A DNA stretch of 64,000 nt, taken from positions 1 through 64,000 of the forward strand of contig LCFW01000001.1 of the NCBI GenBank assembly GCA_000999315.1, read 5' to 3'. Below the pieces are notes generated by a model. The model did not search any database, was not told where the DNA came from, and was given only the letters and a program-made list of their open reading frames with translations. Shown piece by piece: positions 50,333-59,009 of the stretch; positions within the stretch are counted from its first letter, which is position 1, and each line of letters starts with the position of its first letter. This DNA is from Candidatus Peregrinibacteria bacterium GW2011_GWF2_43_17 (lineage in GTDB: Bacteria; Patescibacteriota; Gracilibacteria; UBA1369; UBA12470). The translations under genes were made by a program, and so were the position numbers.

Positions 50333-51661
50333 TTATTTAAGCTTTTTAATTTTACTCGCTTTGGCAGGACTGCTCCAGGAAATTTTCAAAATTTGTCCAG
50401 TTGTTTTGGTGATTTTGTATTTGTCCGCGATTGCAAGCCATCCGACACATATAATTTCTTTCCCGAGTTTTATTACCGGAATCTCTTTTCTTATCTCTTG
50501 CGGGATTTTTTTGTTGGTGAATAGGTCTTGGAGTTTTTGAGTTTTGCCGTTTAGGCCGAGCGGTTTGATTTTATCGCCGGGCTTGAATGTGGTTGCGCGG
50601 AGTTTTTTTATGTCGCCGATTTTGTCGAAGTCGAGAAAGATCGGGCGAGTTGTCAAAATTGAAAAAGTCGGTTTGGGAACCTCTGGAAAATGTGATTTCG
50701 TCGCGAAATTTCCATTCTTTCGAGCGAAAACGGTGAAGATCGACGAAGTCGTCCCGCTTAGCGGGACGTCGAGGAGGTATGAGCTGTTTGTAGCCGAAAG
50801 ATGGGAATTGCAGTAGAAGGCATGTTTTCCAGAGGTTCCCTTGAGTTCTCCCGGAAGTGGCATTGCTTTCCCGTAGGCGATTTTCATGTTGAGTTTTTTT
50901 GTGCCGGTCTTGTTTTGCGCGATTAATTTTTTCAGTTCCGCGATATTTTTTTTGGAAAGGTTGCGGTTTGTTTTTAAAAGTACTGCCGATTGCAAATACG
51001 GGTGTAGTTTTGCGAATTTTTTTGTGTCGAACGAATCGGTCCAATGCTCGATTTCCGAGTCTATGAAAGCTTGTACCGATTTTAAATTTTCAATCGTTGA
51101 GAGGAAAGTTTTTTCCAAATTCGGATTTATTTTTTTGAGTTCGGGGATGATTTTTAGTCGGATTCGGTTGCGTGAATATTTCGGGTCCGAGTTTGACGAG
51201 TCTTTGCGGTAAGGGAGGTTGTGTTTTTTCAAATAAGATAAAATTTCCTGCTTGGTTGTGTTGAGAAGCGGGCGTTCGATTTTGTCGGACTTGATGCCGG
51301 TTAGCCCTCTTAAGCCTGTGCCGCGAGTTAAGTTGAGGATGAGAGTTTCAATCGAGTCGTTTAAGTGGTGGGCGGTTAAGATTTTTTCCGCGTTGTGTTT
51401 TTTTCTTACCCTTTCAAGGAAGTTATATCTGACGATGCGGGCGGTTTCTTCGTTTTTTTTGGGTAATGTGATTTTTTCGGTTTCGATAACGAGGTTGTAT
51501 TTTTTTGCGATTTGTTTGCAAAAAAGTTCGTCCGCGTCGCTTTCTTGTCCGCGCAAGTTGTGGTTCAAGTGGGCGAGGATCGGTTTTTCACCTTTTGCGA
51601 GAAGTTTCTGCAAAAGGTAGATCGAGTCGGGTCCGCCGGAGAATGCAAGGATTTTTTTCAT
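50333..51661 (-). CDS. tilS: tRNA(Ile)-lysidine synthase
   Basis: Converts C34 of the tRNA-Ile CAU anticodon to lysidine. 442 residues: the PP-loop FSGGPDSIYLLQ at 6-17, the N-terminal ATPase domain to about 200, a middle helical domain, and the TilS C-terminal domain (about 350-430, TTFKPGDKIKPLGLNGKTQK). In the linker (about residues 298-306, DVPLSGTTS) the DNA is the 19-bp palindrome at 50750-50768, apparently an in-frame insertion between domains. Overlaps the RNHCP gene by 4 bp and precedes ftsH. Confidence 0.95.
   Translation of the reverse strand: MKKILAFSGGPDSIYLLQKLLAKGEKPILAHLNHNLRGQESDADELFCKQIAKKYNLVIETEKITLPKKNEETARIVRYNFLERVRKKHNAEKILTAHHLNDSIETLILNLTRGTGLRGLTGIKSDKIERPLLNTTKQEILSYLKKHNLPYRKDSSNSDPKYSRNRIRLKIIPELKKINPNLEKTFLSTIENLKSVQAFIDSEIEHWTDSFDTKKFAKLHPYLQSAVLLKTNRNLSKKNIAELKKLIAQNKTGTKKLNMKIAYGKAMPLPGELKGTSGKHAFYCNSHLSATNSSYLLDVPLSGTTSSIFTVFARKNGNFATKSHFPEVPKPTFSILTTRPIFLDFDKIGDIKKLRATTFKPGDKIKPLGLNGKTQKLQDLFTNKKIPQEIRKEIPVIKLGKEIICVGWLAIADKYKITKTTGQILKISWSSPAKASKIKKLK
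50750..50768. repeat. 19-bp palindrome inside tilS, identical to 8742-8760
   Basis: CGTCCCGCT and AGCGGGACG flank a single T; read on the minus strand it equals 8742-8760 base for base. It encodes VPLSGT in a linker of TilS. Confidence 0.85.
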
Positions 51662-51966
51662 AATGTTCGAAGATTTATCTTTGCAACTTCTTCTTGATTA
51701 TCGTCATCCGCTGCCATATTAAGCTGTTTTTTGCCGCAGAGTAAGCATTTGTGGATTATTTGGTACCCTTTGTTGCCTTTGTATTCGAGGCCGATCGGTT
51801 CCATGAGACCGTGGCACGGAGAGAGTCTGTCTCCCGGGAGGGTTTCGTCCACATGCATAGAGTGGAGGCACTTTGTGCAATGGTTTCGGCAAGAGCTTTT
51901 TGACGGGGGGACGAGGGTTCCGCAGTTCTTGCAAACGAATTTCTCGTTGATTTTTGGGGTTTTCAT
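51658..51966 (-). CDS. RNHCP-domain zinc protein
   Basis: 102 residues from ATG 51966. The RNHCP domain is recognisable: FVCKNCGTLVPP, SCRNHCTKCLHSMHVD, PGDR, CHGLMEPIGL, and a later CLLCGKKQ, giving two or three zinc sites. The exact function of this family is unknown; it is found scattered in bacteria. The open frame extends to 52071, but the extra residues overlap the divergent pilN promoter and lack similarity. First gene of the run through tilS, ftsH, hsp20, galU and the SLH protein. Confidence 0.88.
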   Translation of the reverse strand: MKTPKINEKFVCKNCGTLVPPSKSSCRNHCTKCLHSMHVDETLPGDRLSPCHGLMEPIGLEYKGNKGYQIIHKCLLCGKKQLNMAADDDNQEEVAKINLRTL

Positions 51967-52026
51967 GTTTTTTCTCTTGCGAATAGGGAGAGTTGCTACT
52001 AGAATTTTATCAAATAAATTATAAAT

Positions 52027-52032
52027 TATAAA
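52027..52032 (+). promoter_or_regulatory. Candidate -10 of the pilus operon
   Basis: TATAAA, 9 bp before ATG 52042, in an A/T-rich divergent region that also holds minus-strand TATAAT-like boxes for the RNHCP gene. A -35 at the right distance is not clear. Confidence 0.4.
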
Positions 52033-52041
52033 ATCAGGCTT

Positions 52042-52554
52042 ATGAATCCAAAAGATCTTATGTACACGCAAAGGAGATTCTCGCTTTTACATTTCATCTC
52101 TTTCGCGGTTTTCGCGGGTGTGTTTGTTTTCGGTGTTTATACCTATATGGCAAAGATGACGCTCGATGCCAAGGTGCTTGATGCCGATTCTCAAATTGCG
52201 AATTTGACAACGCAAGTTGATGAGCTTGAGGCGCAAAATTTGAGTGAAGTTTCGTTGGCGCAACAGCTTCTTGCGAATGTCGAAGCTACGGAAATAAAAT
52301 GGTCCGCTGTTATTACCGACCTTATAGCGACCACTCCTCTTTCCGTTTACTACTCTTCTTATTCCGGCAGTGAAGATGGCAAAGTTACGGTTGCCGGATT
52401 GGCCGATTCTTATGCGGCGGTTTCGGACCTTATAGATGCGTTGTCGGGTAAAGATGCGTTTGTCGGGGTTTTTGTGCCTTCGGTTGCGGCTACCGGTTCC
52501 GAAGATAATCCGGATATGGCGAGTTTCAATTTGACGTTCGATTACGAGGAATAA
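52042..52554 (+). CDS. pilN: PilN-like type IV pilus assembly protein
   Basis: 170 residues: short cytoplasmic N-terminus, one membrane span (about 14-35, LLHFISFAVFAGVFVFGVYT), a coiled coil (LDADSQIANLTTQVDELEAQ) and a small ferredoxin-like periplasmic domain (VTVAGLADSYAAVSDLIDAL). That is the PilN/GspL-C shape. It is followed by a PilO-like gene, the usual order. No pilM is visible upstream. The ATG sits 9 bp behind a -10-like box. Confidence 0.82.
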   Translation: MNPKDLMYTQRRFSLLHFISFAVFAGVFVFGVYTYMAKMTLDAKVLDADSQIANLTTQVDELEAQNLSEVSLAQQLLANVEATEIKWSAVITDLIATTPLSVYYSSYSGSEDGKVTVAGLADSYAAVSDLIDALSGKDAFVGVFVPSVAATGSEDNPDMASFNLTFDYEE

Positions 52555-52583
52555 TTTCTAAAATCATTAATTTAAATTTTTTT

Positions 52584-53114
52584 ATGAAACGAACTTCAAC
52601 AGCATTAAATCTTATGTCCGTAGTACTGCTTCTTGCGGTTGTTCTCGGACTTCTTTTCTTTGTTAATCCCATGAGAGCCGAAATCGGATTGATGGAGGTG
52701 AATCTTGCCGAGAAGGAACTGCAAGTTTCGGAACTTTCGGCTAAGGTTGCCGAACTTGAAGCCATTAAAGAAGAGGTTGGTTCTTCCGGCATTTCGGAGG
52801 ACAAACTTCTTACGCAAGTTCCCGAAGGGATTTCCCAAGACGAATTGATTGTTGATTTGAGCGAACTTTCGACCACCGCGGGTATCGAACTTCACGGGAT
52901 GAGTTTCAGTACGGTTGAGAGCGAAGATGGGGCGGGGGCTGTCAGCATATCCGCCAGTTTCGATGGGGATTATGAAGACTTGATCGGGTTTTTGCAGGCT
53001 GTCGAGGATAGTTCGAGGAAGATCAAGGTGAAGTCTATCAATGTTCAACTTTCTTCAGAAGACGATGTTGCGAAGGCGAGTTTCAGCTTATTGATGGAGG
53101 CGTATTACCAATAA
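52584..53114 (+). CDS. pilO: PilO-like type IV pilus assembly protein
   Basis: 176 residues with one N-terminal membrane span (about 9-27), a coiled coil (VNLAEKELQVSELSAKVAEL) and a C-terminal ferredoxin-like domain with VSISASFDGDYEDLIGFLQA, matching the PilO/GspM pattern where the two subunits dimerise with PilN. Lies 29 bp after pilN and 16 bp before pilC, in A/T-rich gaps without Shine-Dalgarno sequences. Confidence 0.85.
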   Translation: MKRTSTALNLMSVVLLLAVVLGLLFFVNPMRAEIGLMEVNLAEKELQVSELSAKVAELEAIKEEVGSSGISEDKLLTQVPEGISQDELIVDLSELSTTAGIELHGMSFSTVESEDGAGAVSISASFDGDYEDLIGFLQAVEDSSRKIKVKSINVQLSSEDDVAKASFSLLMEAYYQ

Positions 53115-53130
53115 CTTAAAACTTAAAATT

Positions 53131-54321
53131 ATGGACCTTAAGGATAAAAGCATTGATGAACTTCTTGCTCAGTTGAATGCGAAGGAAAGCAAGATTAAGG
53201 ATGAGAAGATTGTTTACGGCGTTTATGATGCCGAGAAACAACCTCTCTGGGTCAGGGTGAATGATTTTCTTGTGGATAGAAGCAAGGTTAATCTTAGAGA
53301 GAAATCTTATTTTTTTCATTTGCTCGGGGTGATGCTTGATTCCGGTGTTCCGATTTTGAAATCTTTGCAGGTTTTGGTCAATAAAGTCGAAAATCCGCAT
53401 TTCAGGAGAGTTGTGAATACATTGGCTTATGATGTTGAGCATGGGAGAAAATTTTCGGATGCGATGTCCAAGTTCCCGGATGTTTTCGATGACGCGGATG
53501 TCGGGGTTGTGAAGAGCGGGGAGGCGGTTGGGAATTTGAATCAAGTTTTGTTTAAATTGTCTAAGCAACAGGAGAGTTTGTATGCGCTTTATTTGACGGT
53601 GAAAGGGGCGCTCGTTTATCCGATTACGGTTTTGGCGGCGCTTGTTGTGGCGTTGTGGATCGTGATGACTTTCGTTATTCCGAAATTGAGTGAGTTTTTT
53701 ACCGAGAGTGGCGTAAGTTTGCCGTGGATAACTTTGGCGGTTTTGGCGGTGAGCGATTTTGTGGCGAATTATTGGTGGGTGCTTATTATCGTTTTCTTGT
53801 TGCTGTTCTCGATGTGGAGTTTTTATGTGAATACGAAATTCGGCAGATTGAGATGGGATAGGTTTAAATTGAATATGCCGATTTGCGGGGAGCTTATCAG
53901 GAAGGCGACTTTGTCGAAATTATTAAGGATGCTTTCGGTTTTGACGCATTCCGGATTGGCGATAAATAAGACTTTGGGGATTTTGTCGGATGCGAGTGGA
54001 AATCAACTTTATAAAATCAAATTGAATGATGTGAGAAAAGCGGTTGAGAGGGGCGAGAAGATTTCAGAGTCTTTGGCGGATACGCCGTTTTTGTTTCCCG
54101 AGACCGTTACGCAGATGCTTCAAATAGGTGAGCAGTCGGCTTCTTTGAGCAAGACGGCGGAAAAAGTTGCGGATCATTATGAAATGGAAGTCGAACATGC
54201 GGTTAAAAATATGACGACGGCTATGGAGCCCGTGATTATAGTTTTGGTAGGTGTTGCGGTTGCGGTTGTCGCACTTTCCATTTTGGGTCCGATATTCTCG
54301 TTGAGCGACATTGTTCAATAA
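53131..54321 (+). CDS. pilC: PilC/GspF platform protein
   Basis: Inner-membrane platform that couples the pilus ATPases to pilin assembly. 396 residues with the two repeated GspF domains (about 63-185 and 265-390), each starting with a helix bundle (LLGVMLDSGVPILKSLQVLV; LLRMLSVLTHSGLAINKTLG), and three membrane spans (about 165-190, 215-235, 365-388). The segment TAMEPVIIVLVGVAVAVVAL near the end is a family hallmark. Followed 2 bp later by the first pseudopilin. Confidence 0.95.
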   Translation: MDLKDKSIDELLAQLNAKESKIKDEKIVYGVYDAEKQPLWVRVNDFLVDRSKVNLREKSYFFHLLGVMLDSGVPILKSLQVLVNKVENPHFRRVVNTLAYDVEHGRKFSDAMSKFPDVFDDADVGVVKSGEAVGNLNQVLFKLSKQQESLYALYLTVKGALVYPITVLAALVVALWIVMTFVIPKLSEFFTESGVSLPWITLAVLAVSDFVANYWWVLIIVFLLLFSMWSFYVNTKFGRLRWDRFKLNMPICGELIRKATLSKLLRMLSVLTHSGLAINKTLGILSDASGNQLYKIKLNDVRKAVERGEKISESLADTPFLFPETVTQMLQIGEQSASLSKTAEKVADHYEMEVEHAVKNMTTAMEPVIIVLVGVAVAVVALSILGPIFSLSDIVQ

Positions 54322-54323
54322 TT

Positions 54324-54869
54324 ATGCAAGTTTTAAAACAAAAGAAGGGTTTCACTTTAATAGAGCTCCTCGTGGTTATTTCGATTATCGGGATTTTGGC
54401 AACGATCGTGATTGCCGATTATAACGGCGAGATAAAGAGGAATCGGGTGCGAGTTGCCGGGGAAACTTTGTATGGAGAGTTGCAATATATGAGAACGATG
54501 GTTTCGAGCGGAAGTTCGGATGGGGTGACGGGTGATTTGTATTGTTGGGGGATCGCCTTGAGCGAATCGGAATTCGAGAAAATTTATATTAAGTATGTTG
54601 ATGGGATCGGATGCGATTATTCCGCGTTGACTGTTGATAAGGAGATTTATTTGGGGTCCGGGATTTCTGCGGGTTTTGATGATGGGTTTTCGGGCGGATA
54701 TGTTTTCTTCGTGCCGCCGTTTGCCGATATGTATGTTTTTGATGAAAATTTTTCCGATTTGACGGCGAGCTTGAGCGGGCTCAATGTGGTTTTGAGCGGA
54801 GGGGGAACCGATTTGCAGAGAATCGTGAGTTTCGATTTTTTAACCGATAATTTTGCGTTAAATGAATAA
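54324..54869 (+). CDS. Type IV pseudopilin, GspH/FimT-like
   Basis: 181 residues. The class III prepilin signal is complete: a short basic leader, then KKG-FTLIELLVVISIIGIL with Glu at +5 for assembly and a hydrophobic helix. The globular part is beta-rich (about 60-180). First of four pilin-like genes; its stop overlaps the next start by 8 bp (ATGAATAA). Confidence 0.9.
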   Translation: MQVLKQKKGFTLIELLVVISIIGILATIVIADYNGEIKRNRVRVAGETLYGELQYMRTMVSSGSSDGVTGDLYCWGIALSESEFEKIYIKYVDGIGCDYSALTVDKEIYLGSGISAGFDDGFSGGYVFFVPPFADMYVFDENFSDLTASLSGLNVVLSGGGTDLQRIVSFDFLTDNFALNE

Positions 54870-55458
54870 AAAGGGTTTTACATTGGTGGAAGTTTTGATA
54901 GCCGTTGCGGTGCTTGCGACGACGCTGACCGCTATGGCGACTTTGGTGATAGTGACGATGAGGGCGAATCAGGCGAATATGAATACTTTGCAAGCTTATT
55001 ATCTTGCCGAGCAGGGGATTGAGGCGATGCGAAATACGCGAGATTCGAATTGGCTGCAAAATTACTCTTGGAATAAAGGTTTCGCTTGTACGGCCGATTT
55101 CGAAGAAGTCTATTTCACGATAGACGAGGATGTTGCGGGGCAAGTTCCGTTTCTTAGTTTTGATGGTACGAGAATGTTTACGACTCTGGGTGAGAATAAT
55201 GACCCTTGGGAGATAAATTTAATCTCTTCTTCGAATTTGGAGGCGGGGACGAGGATTTATAAGGTTGCGGAGACGGAAGGTTATTTTCGGTATACTCATG
55301 ATGATAGTGGCGAAGCAACATTTTTTTACAGTTATATAAAAGTTTATTATGAGACTTGCGGTGGAGAAGCGGAAGTCAGTTCGGTGGTTTTTTGGAATGA
55401 GAGGGGCAGTGATCGCGAAGTGGTTTTGACAACATATTTAACAAATTGGAAGGAGTGA
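54862..55458 (+). CDS. Type IV pseudopilin, GspI/PilV-like
   Basis: 198 residues with prepilin signal MNKKG-FTLVEVLIAVAVLA (Glu+5), a helix continuing through YYLAEQGIEAMRNTRDSNWL, and a beta-rich C-terminus with one possible disulfide. The region AEQGIEAxRNxRDxN is common in PilV-like minor pilins. Its stop overlaps the start of the next gene as GTGA. Confidence 0.9.
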   Translation: MNKKGFTLVEVLIAVAVLATTLTAMATLVIVTMRANQANMNTLQAYYLAEQGIEAMRNTRDSNWLQNYSWNKGFACTADFEEVYFTIDEDVAGQVPFLSFDGTRMFTTLGENNDPWEINLISSSNLEAGTRIYKVAETEGYFRYTHDDSGEATFFYSYIKVYYETCGGEAEVSSVVFWNERGSDREVVLTTYLTNWKE

Positions 55459-56051
55459 AAAAAACGAATTTAAAAGCGGGGTTTACGTTAATCGAGATGA
55501 TTGTTTCCATCTGTATCTTTACGATTTTCATTTCGATGCTCGCAGGTACTTATTTGTATATCGCGAGAGCGCAAAGAGAGACCGCGGAGGCGAGGAAGGT
55601 TTATTCGGGGTTGAGAGATGTTGTCGAAGAGATTTCTGAAGAGGTTAAATTGAGCGGTATTTATTACGATTGTTATTCTGGGGTTTTGGTCGGAGTGAAC
55701 GAGTGTTCGACTTATTTCGATTTGGCTCGGGGCAGTGTCGCGACTTCCTTGGCTTTGATGGATGATGAGAATTTAAAAATTTTTGTTTTGGAGGATGGAA
55801 AAGTCGGGGTGAAGGAGTATGAGTATAGCGATGGCTTGTGGGTGCCAAAAACGAGCTCTTATCTTTCCGGAGAAGATTTCAATGTGGACAGTTTTTATTT
55901 CGGGATTTTCCCTGCCGAGGATCCGTCCGACAATTATGAGGATTTATCGGTTCAGTATCAGCCGCATGTTACGTTGTATGTTTCGGTCTCTTCGGAGGGC
56001 GGGACGGAGCTGGATTTGCAAACATCAATATCCGTAAGAAAGTATGAATAA
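55455..56051 (+). CDS. Type IV pseudopilin, GspJ/PilW-like
   Basis: 198 residues from GTG 55455, which overlaps the preceding TGA in the coupling arrangement GTGA; a TTG at 55446 is the alternative. Prepilin signal KAG-FTLIEMIVSICIFTIF with Glu+5 and a long N-terminal helix. Beta-rich C-terminus. Its stop overlaps the next gene by 8 bp. Confidence 0.88.
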   Translation: MKKTNLKAGFTLIEMIVSICIFTIFISMLAGTYLYIARAQRETAEARKVYSGLRDVVEEISEEVKLSGIYYDCYSGVLVGVNECSTYFDLARGSVATSLALMDDENLKIFVLEDGKVGVKEYEYSDGLWVPKTSSYLSGEDFNVDSFYFGIFPAEDPSDNYEDLSVQYQPHVTLYVSVSSEGGTELDLQTSISVRKYE

Positions 56052-56937
56052 TTTTAAACATAAAGAAGGGAGTGCGCTTTTGGTCGCGATATTGATTATG
56101 GCGGTTTTGTTGGTTTTCGGGCTCGGGATAAACATATTGATTGTTATGGAAATGAAGGCGGAGAGAGGGCTGGTTTCGGGCGGGCAAGCTTATTATTCGG
56201 CGGAGGGGGCGGTTGAAATGGCGATGTATGATGTTGTTACAAATATGAAGGGGTATGAGGTTGTTGATGAGGCGGGGTCTTTGAGCAACGAGGCGGATTA
56301 TGTTTATTCGATAGAGGCGATGGGTGAGACGTGGCCTTGTTATGAGTACGGCGATAAGATTTATACGGATGATGCGGGCGCTATGTGGAGAGTGCTTGAA
56401 ACGGAGGAGTCGGTGATGATTCCGCTTTTTGATGATGCGGGGAAAATTACGAATTTTACGTTATATTATTATACGATGGATGAGGGAGGAATTTTCCCAA
56501 CCGGAGAGGTTTTGAGGTGGAAAGTTATCGGGATAAACGAAGACAGCGGGCTTACGGAAGCGATTTCGGCTTATGATATATTGATGGGGTTCCCGAGTTC
56601 TTTCGAGTCCGCGATGAAGACGGGTGGATATTATATGGATATTGGAACGACTTGGGGCGGCAGGGAGTATGAGTATCTCGAAGCGAATCTGAAAAGTTTT
56701 CTCGAGTTGCACAGTTACAATTATTTGACCGTTACGAATGTTGTAAATGAAGAGAGCGATATGGAGTATGATTTGTATGTGCGGATGAGCGATGCGAATG
56801 TGGAGTTCGTTTGCGAATATGTGAAAGTTGTAGCTGACGGAACGTTCGGCGATTATGTGCAGAAAATAGATTCGTTTATGAAAGAGGGAGAGCCTTTGCC
56901 GGTGTTTGATTTCGTGTTGTGGGAAAAAGACTTATAA
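56044..56937 (+). CDS. PilX/GspK-like minor pilin
   Basis: 297 residues. The N-terminus has the PilX/GspK type signal HKEG-SALLVAILIMAVLLVF, lacking the usual FTLIE, followed by a helix with QAYYSAEGAVEMAMYDVV, a segment shared by PilX proteins. The large C-terminal domain is acidic and aromatic. Last of the four; 71 bp before metG. Confidence 0.85.
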   Translation: MNNFKHKEGSALLVAILIMAVLLVFGLGINILIVMEMKAERGLVSGGQAYYSAEGAVEMAMYDVVTNMKGYEVVDEAGSLSNEADYVYSIEAMGETWPCYEYGDKIYTDDAGAMWRVLETEESVMIPLFDDAGKITNFTLYYYTMDEGGIFPTGEVLRWKVIGINEDSGLTEAISAYDILMGFPSSFESAMKTGGYYMDIGTTWGGREYEYLEANLKSFLELHSYNYLTVTNVVNEESDMEYDLYVRMSDANVEFVCEYVKVVADGTFGDYVQKIDSFMKEGEPLPVFDFVLWEKDL

Positions 56938-57008
56938 ATCCTTTTAGTATATCTGGCGAGTTGGTTAGCGACCTGGTAAACTGATAGAGAGATTTTTTAA
57001 CTTTTTTT

Positions 57009-58535
57009 ATGGCTCAGAAAGATAAGTTTTATATCACAACAGCGATAGCTTATGTGAATGCCGCGCCGCATATCGGGTTTGCGATGGAGGTTTTGCAAGC
57101 CGATTGTTTGGCGAGATATCACCGAGTGATAGGGGATGATGTGTGGTTTTTGACGGGAGTGGACGAGCACGGATCGAAGATTAAGCAGACCGCGAAAGAT
57201 CAAGGTGTTGCGCCTCAAGATATTTTGGATAAGTACACGCCGCTTTTTCAGGATTTGGGTAAAAGTTTGAATTTTTCAAATAATGATTTTATAAGAACAA
57301 GCGAGGAGAGGCATAAAACGGGTGCGAAGAAGTTGTGGCGCAAATTGATCGAGGCGGGTGATATTTACAGATCGAAATATCAAGGTTTCTATTGCGTGGG
57401 TTGCGAGGCGTTTGTTACCGAGAAGGATTTGGTTGATGGTAAATGTCCCGAGCATAATAAGAAGCCCGAGTTGATTACGGAGGAAAATCATTTTTTCAAG
57501 TTGTCGAAATATTCGAAAAAAATTGCCGATTTGATCAGGTCGGACGAGCTTAAGATTTTGCCGGAGGCAAGAAAGAATGAGATTTTGTCGCTTTGCGAAG
57601 AGGGGCTTACCGATGTCAGTTTTTCGAGACCGAAAAGCCACTTGGACTGGGGGATATCGGTGCCGGATGACGACGACCAGGTTATGTATGTTTGGTGCGA
57701 CGCTTTGTCGAATTATATTACGGCGTTGGGATATGCGGGCGAGGAAGAGAAATTCGGGAGATATTGGCCGGCGGATGTGCATCTGATAGGGAAGGGGATT
57801 TTGAGGTTTCATGCGGGGGTTTGGATCGGGATGCTTTTGTCGGCGAAGTTGCCTTTGCCGAGAGCGATTTATGTTCACGGGTATATAACTTCCGACGGAC
57901 AGAAAATGTCGAAAAGTATCGGCAATGTTATTGATCCTTTTGCGGTTACCGAGAAGTACGGAGTTGATTCGATCAGGTATTTCTTGCTTCGGGAGATTCC
58001 GACTTCGGAGGATGGGGATTTCAGCGATATGAGATTCAAGGTGGTTTATGAAAGTGAACTTGCGGATAATTTCGGGAATTTGTTTGCGAGGGTTTTGGCG
58101 ATGACGGAAAAGTATTTCGGAGGAGTTGTGCCGGAGATTTCGTCGGATGCCAGAATGGTGAATTTGTTGAAAGACGCTTGGTTTGAGTATGACAAGTATT
58201 TTAATAATTTTGATCTTAAAAAAGCTTGCGAGGAGATTGTGAAGGTTGCCGTGGTGGCGAATCAGTATGTCGAGGACAATAAACCTTGGCAGTTGGCTAA
58301 AACGGATAAGGATGCGCTTGGACGGGTTATGTATAATTTGCTCGAGGTTCTGCGCCAGATTGCTTGCATGCTTTATCCTTTTATTCCAGGGACGGCGGAT
58401 GCGATGTTGAAAAGCTTAGGGATGGGGAAGATTTATGATGAAGGGACTTCGGTCGAGTTCAGGAAGTGGGGGTTTTTGAAAAAAGGCGGGAAGGTTGAAA
58501 AGGTCGGGGTGCTGTTTCCGAAGGAAAATCGCTAG
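57009..58535 (+). CDS. metG: Methionyl-tRNA synthetase
   Basis: 508 residues, class I synthetase. HIGH-type motif AAPHIGFAMEVLQAD near residue 20, zinc-knuckle region FYCVGCEAFVTEKDLVDGKC, WCDALSNYITALGY, and KMSKS motif GQKMSKSIGNVID at about 297. It lacks the C-terminal EMAP/tRNA-binding extension, so it is the short monomeric form. The last 77 bp overlap the 3' end of the convergent membrane-protein gene at 58459. Confidence 0.97.
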   Translation: MAQKDKFYITTAIAYVNAAPHIGFAMEVLQADCLARYHRVIGDDVWFLTGVDEHGSKIKQTAKDQGVAPQDILDKYTPLFQDLGKSLNFSNNDFIRTSEERHKTGAKKLWRKLIEAGDIYRSKYQGFYCVGCEAFVTEKDLVDGKCPEHNKKPELITEENHFFKLSKYSKKIADLIRSDELKILPEARKNEILSLCEEGLTDVSFSRPKSHLDWGISVPDDDDQVMYVWCDALSNYITALGYAGEEEKFGRYWPADVHLIGKGILRFHAGVWIGMLLSAKLPLPRAIYVHGYITSDGQKMSKSIGNVIDPFAVTEKYGVDSIRYFLLREIPTSEDGDFSDMRFKVVYESELADNFGNLFARVLAMTEKYFGGVVPEISSDARMVNLLKDAWFEYDKYFNNFDLKKACEEIVKVAVVANQYVEDNKPWQLAKTDKDALGRVMYNLLEVLRQIACMLYPFIPGTADAMLKSLGMGKIYDEGTSVEFRKWGFLKKGGKVEKVGVLFPKENR

Positions 58536-59007
58536 CGATTAGGATATTTTTCCATCCCTCCGTTTGAGCCTCCGGTTCGGTTGTTTCTTCCGCGTTTTCT
58601 TGTTCCGATACGTCGGTCGTGAGGACGACTCTTATTACAAATCTTACAATCGAGTATGAAAGCATAATGATGAGTAGACCGGCTATTGACCACATAATGC
58701 CCTTTTTGGCTTTATCTATTTTGTCTTGCTGGCCGAATGAACTGGCGTATGAGAGAGCGTTTGCGACAAGGAAATATACCGCGATGACGCCGACTATTCC
58801 GAGAAGTCCGCTTACCAAGTCCGCGAGTACGTATGTTACCGCCGTTGCGCCATAATCACCACCTTCAGTGCTTTCGTTTTGATCCGCCCGAGATTCGGCG
58901 ATGTTTGACGGTTGATACTCTTCCGGTACTTCGTATGCGGCGAAAGCCGTTTTGCAAAGCGGCAGAAGTAGGACGAGTGTCGTGATTGCGATTAAGATTT
59001 TTTTCAT
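58459..59007 (-). CDS. Small two-helix membrane protein, TrbC/VirB2-like module
   Basis: 182 residues: signal peptide (ends AFAA), a linker, a first membrane helix (LVSGLLGIVGVIAVYFLVAN), the polar turn SSFGQQDKIDKAKKGI and a second helix (WSIAGLLIIMLSYSIVRFVI), then an acidic tail. The turn-helix unit recurs in the three genes upstream. This hairpin shape is like TrbC/VirB2 pilins of type IV secretion. Last gene of the pilT-led run; its 3' end overlaps metG by 77 bp. Confidence 0.75.
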   Translation of the reverse strand: MKKILIAITTLVLLLPLCKTAFAAYEVPEEYQPSNIAESRADQNESTEGGDYGATAVTYVLADLVSGLLGIVGVIAVYFLVANALSYASSFGQQDKIDKAKKGIMWSIAGLLIIMLSYSIVRFVIRVVLTTDVSEQENAEETTEPEAQTEGWKNILIASDFPSETAPRPFQPSRLFSKTPTS

Positions 59008-59009
59008 TT

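Noticed and set aside
56938-57008. Possible tRNA in the gap before metG (gcgagttggttagcg)
   Set aside because: No complete cloverleaf or T-loop could be drawn; 71 bp with only a D-arm-like stretch.
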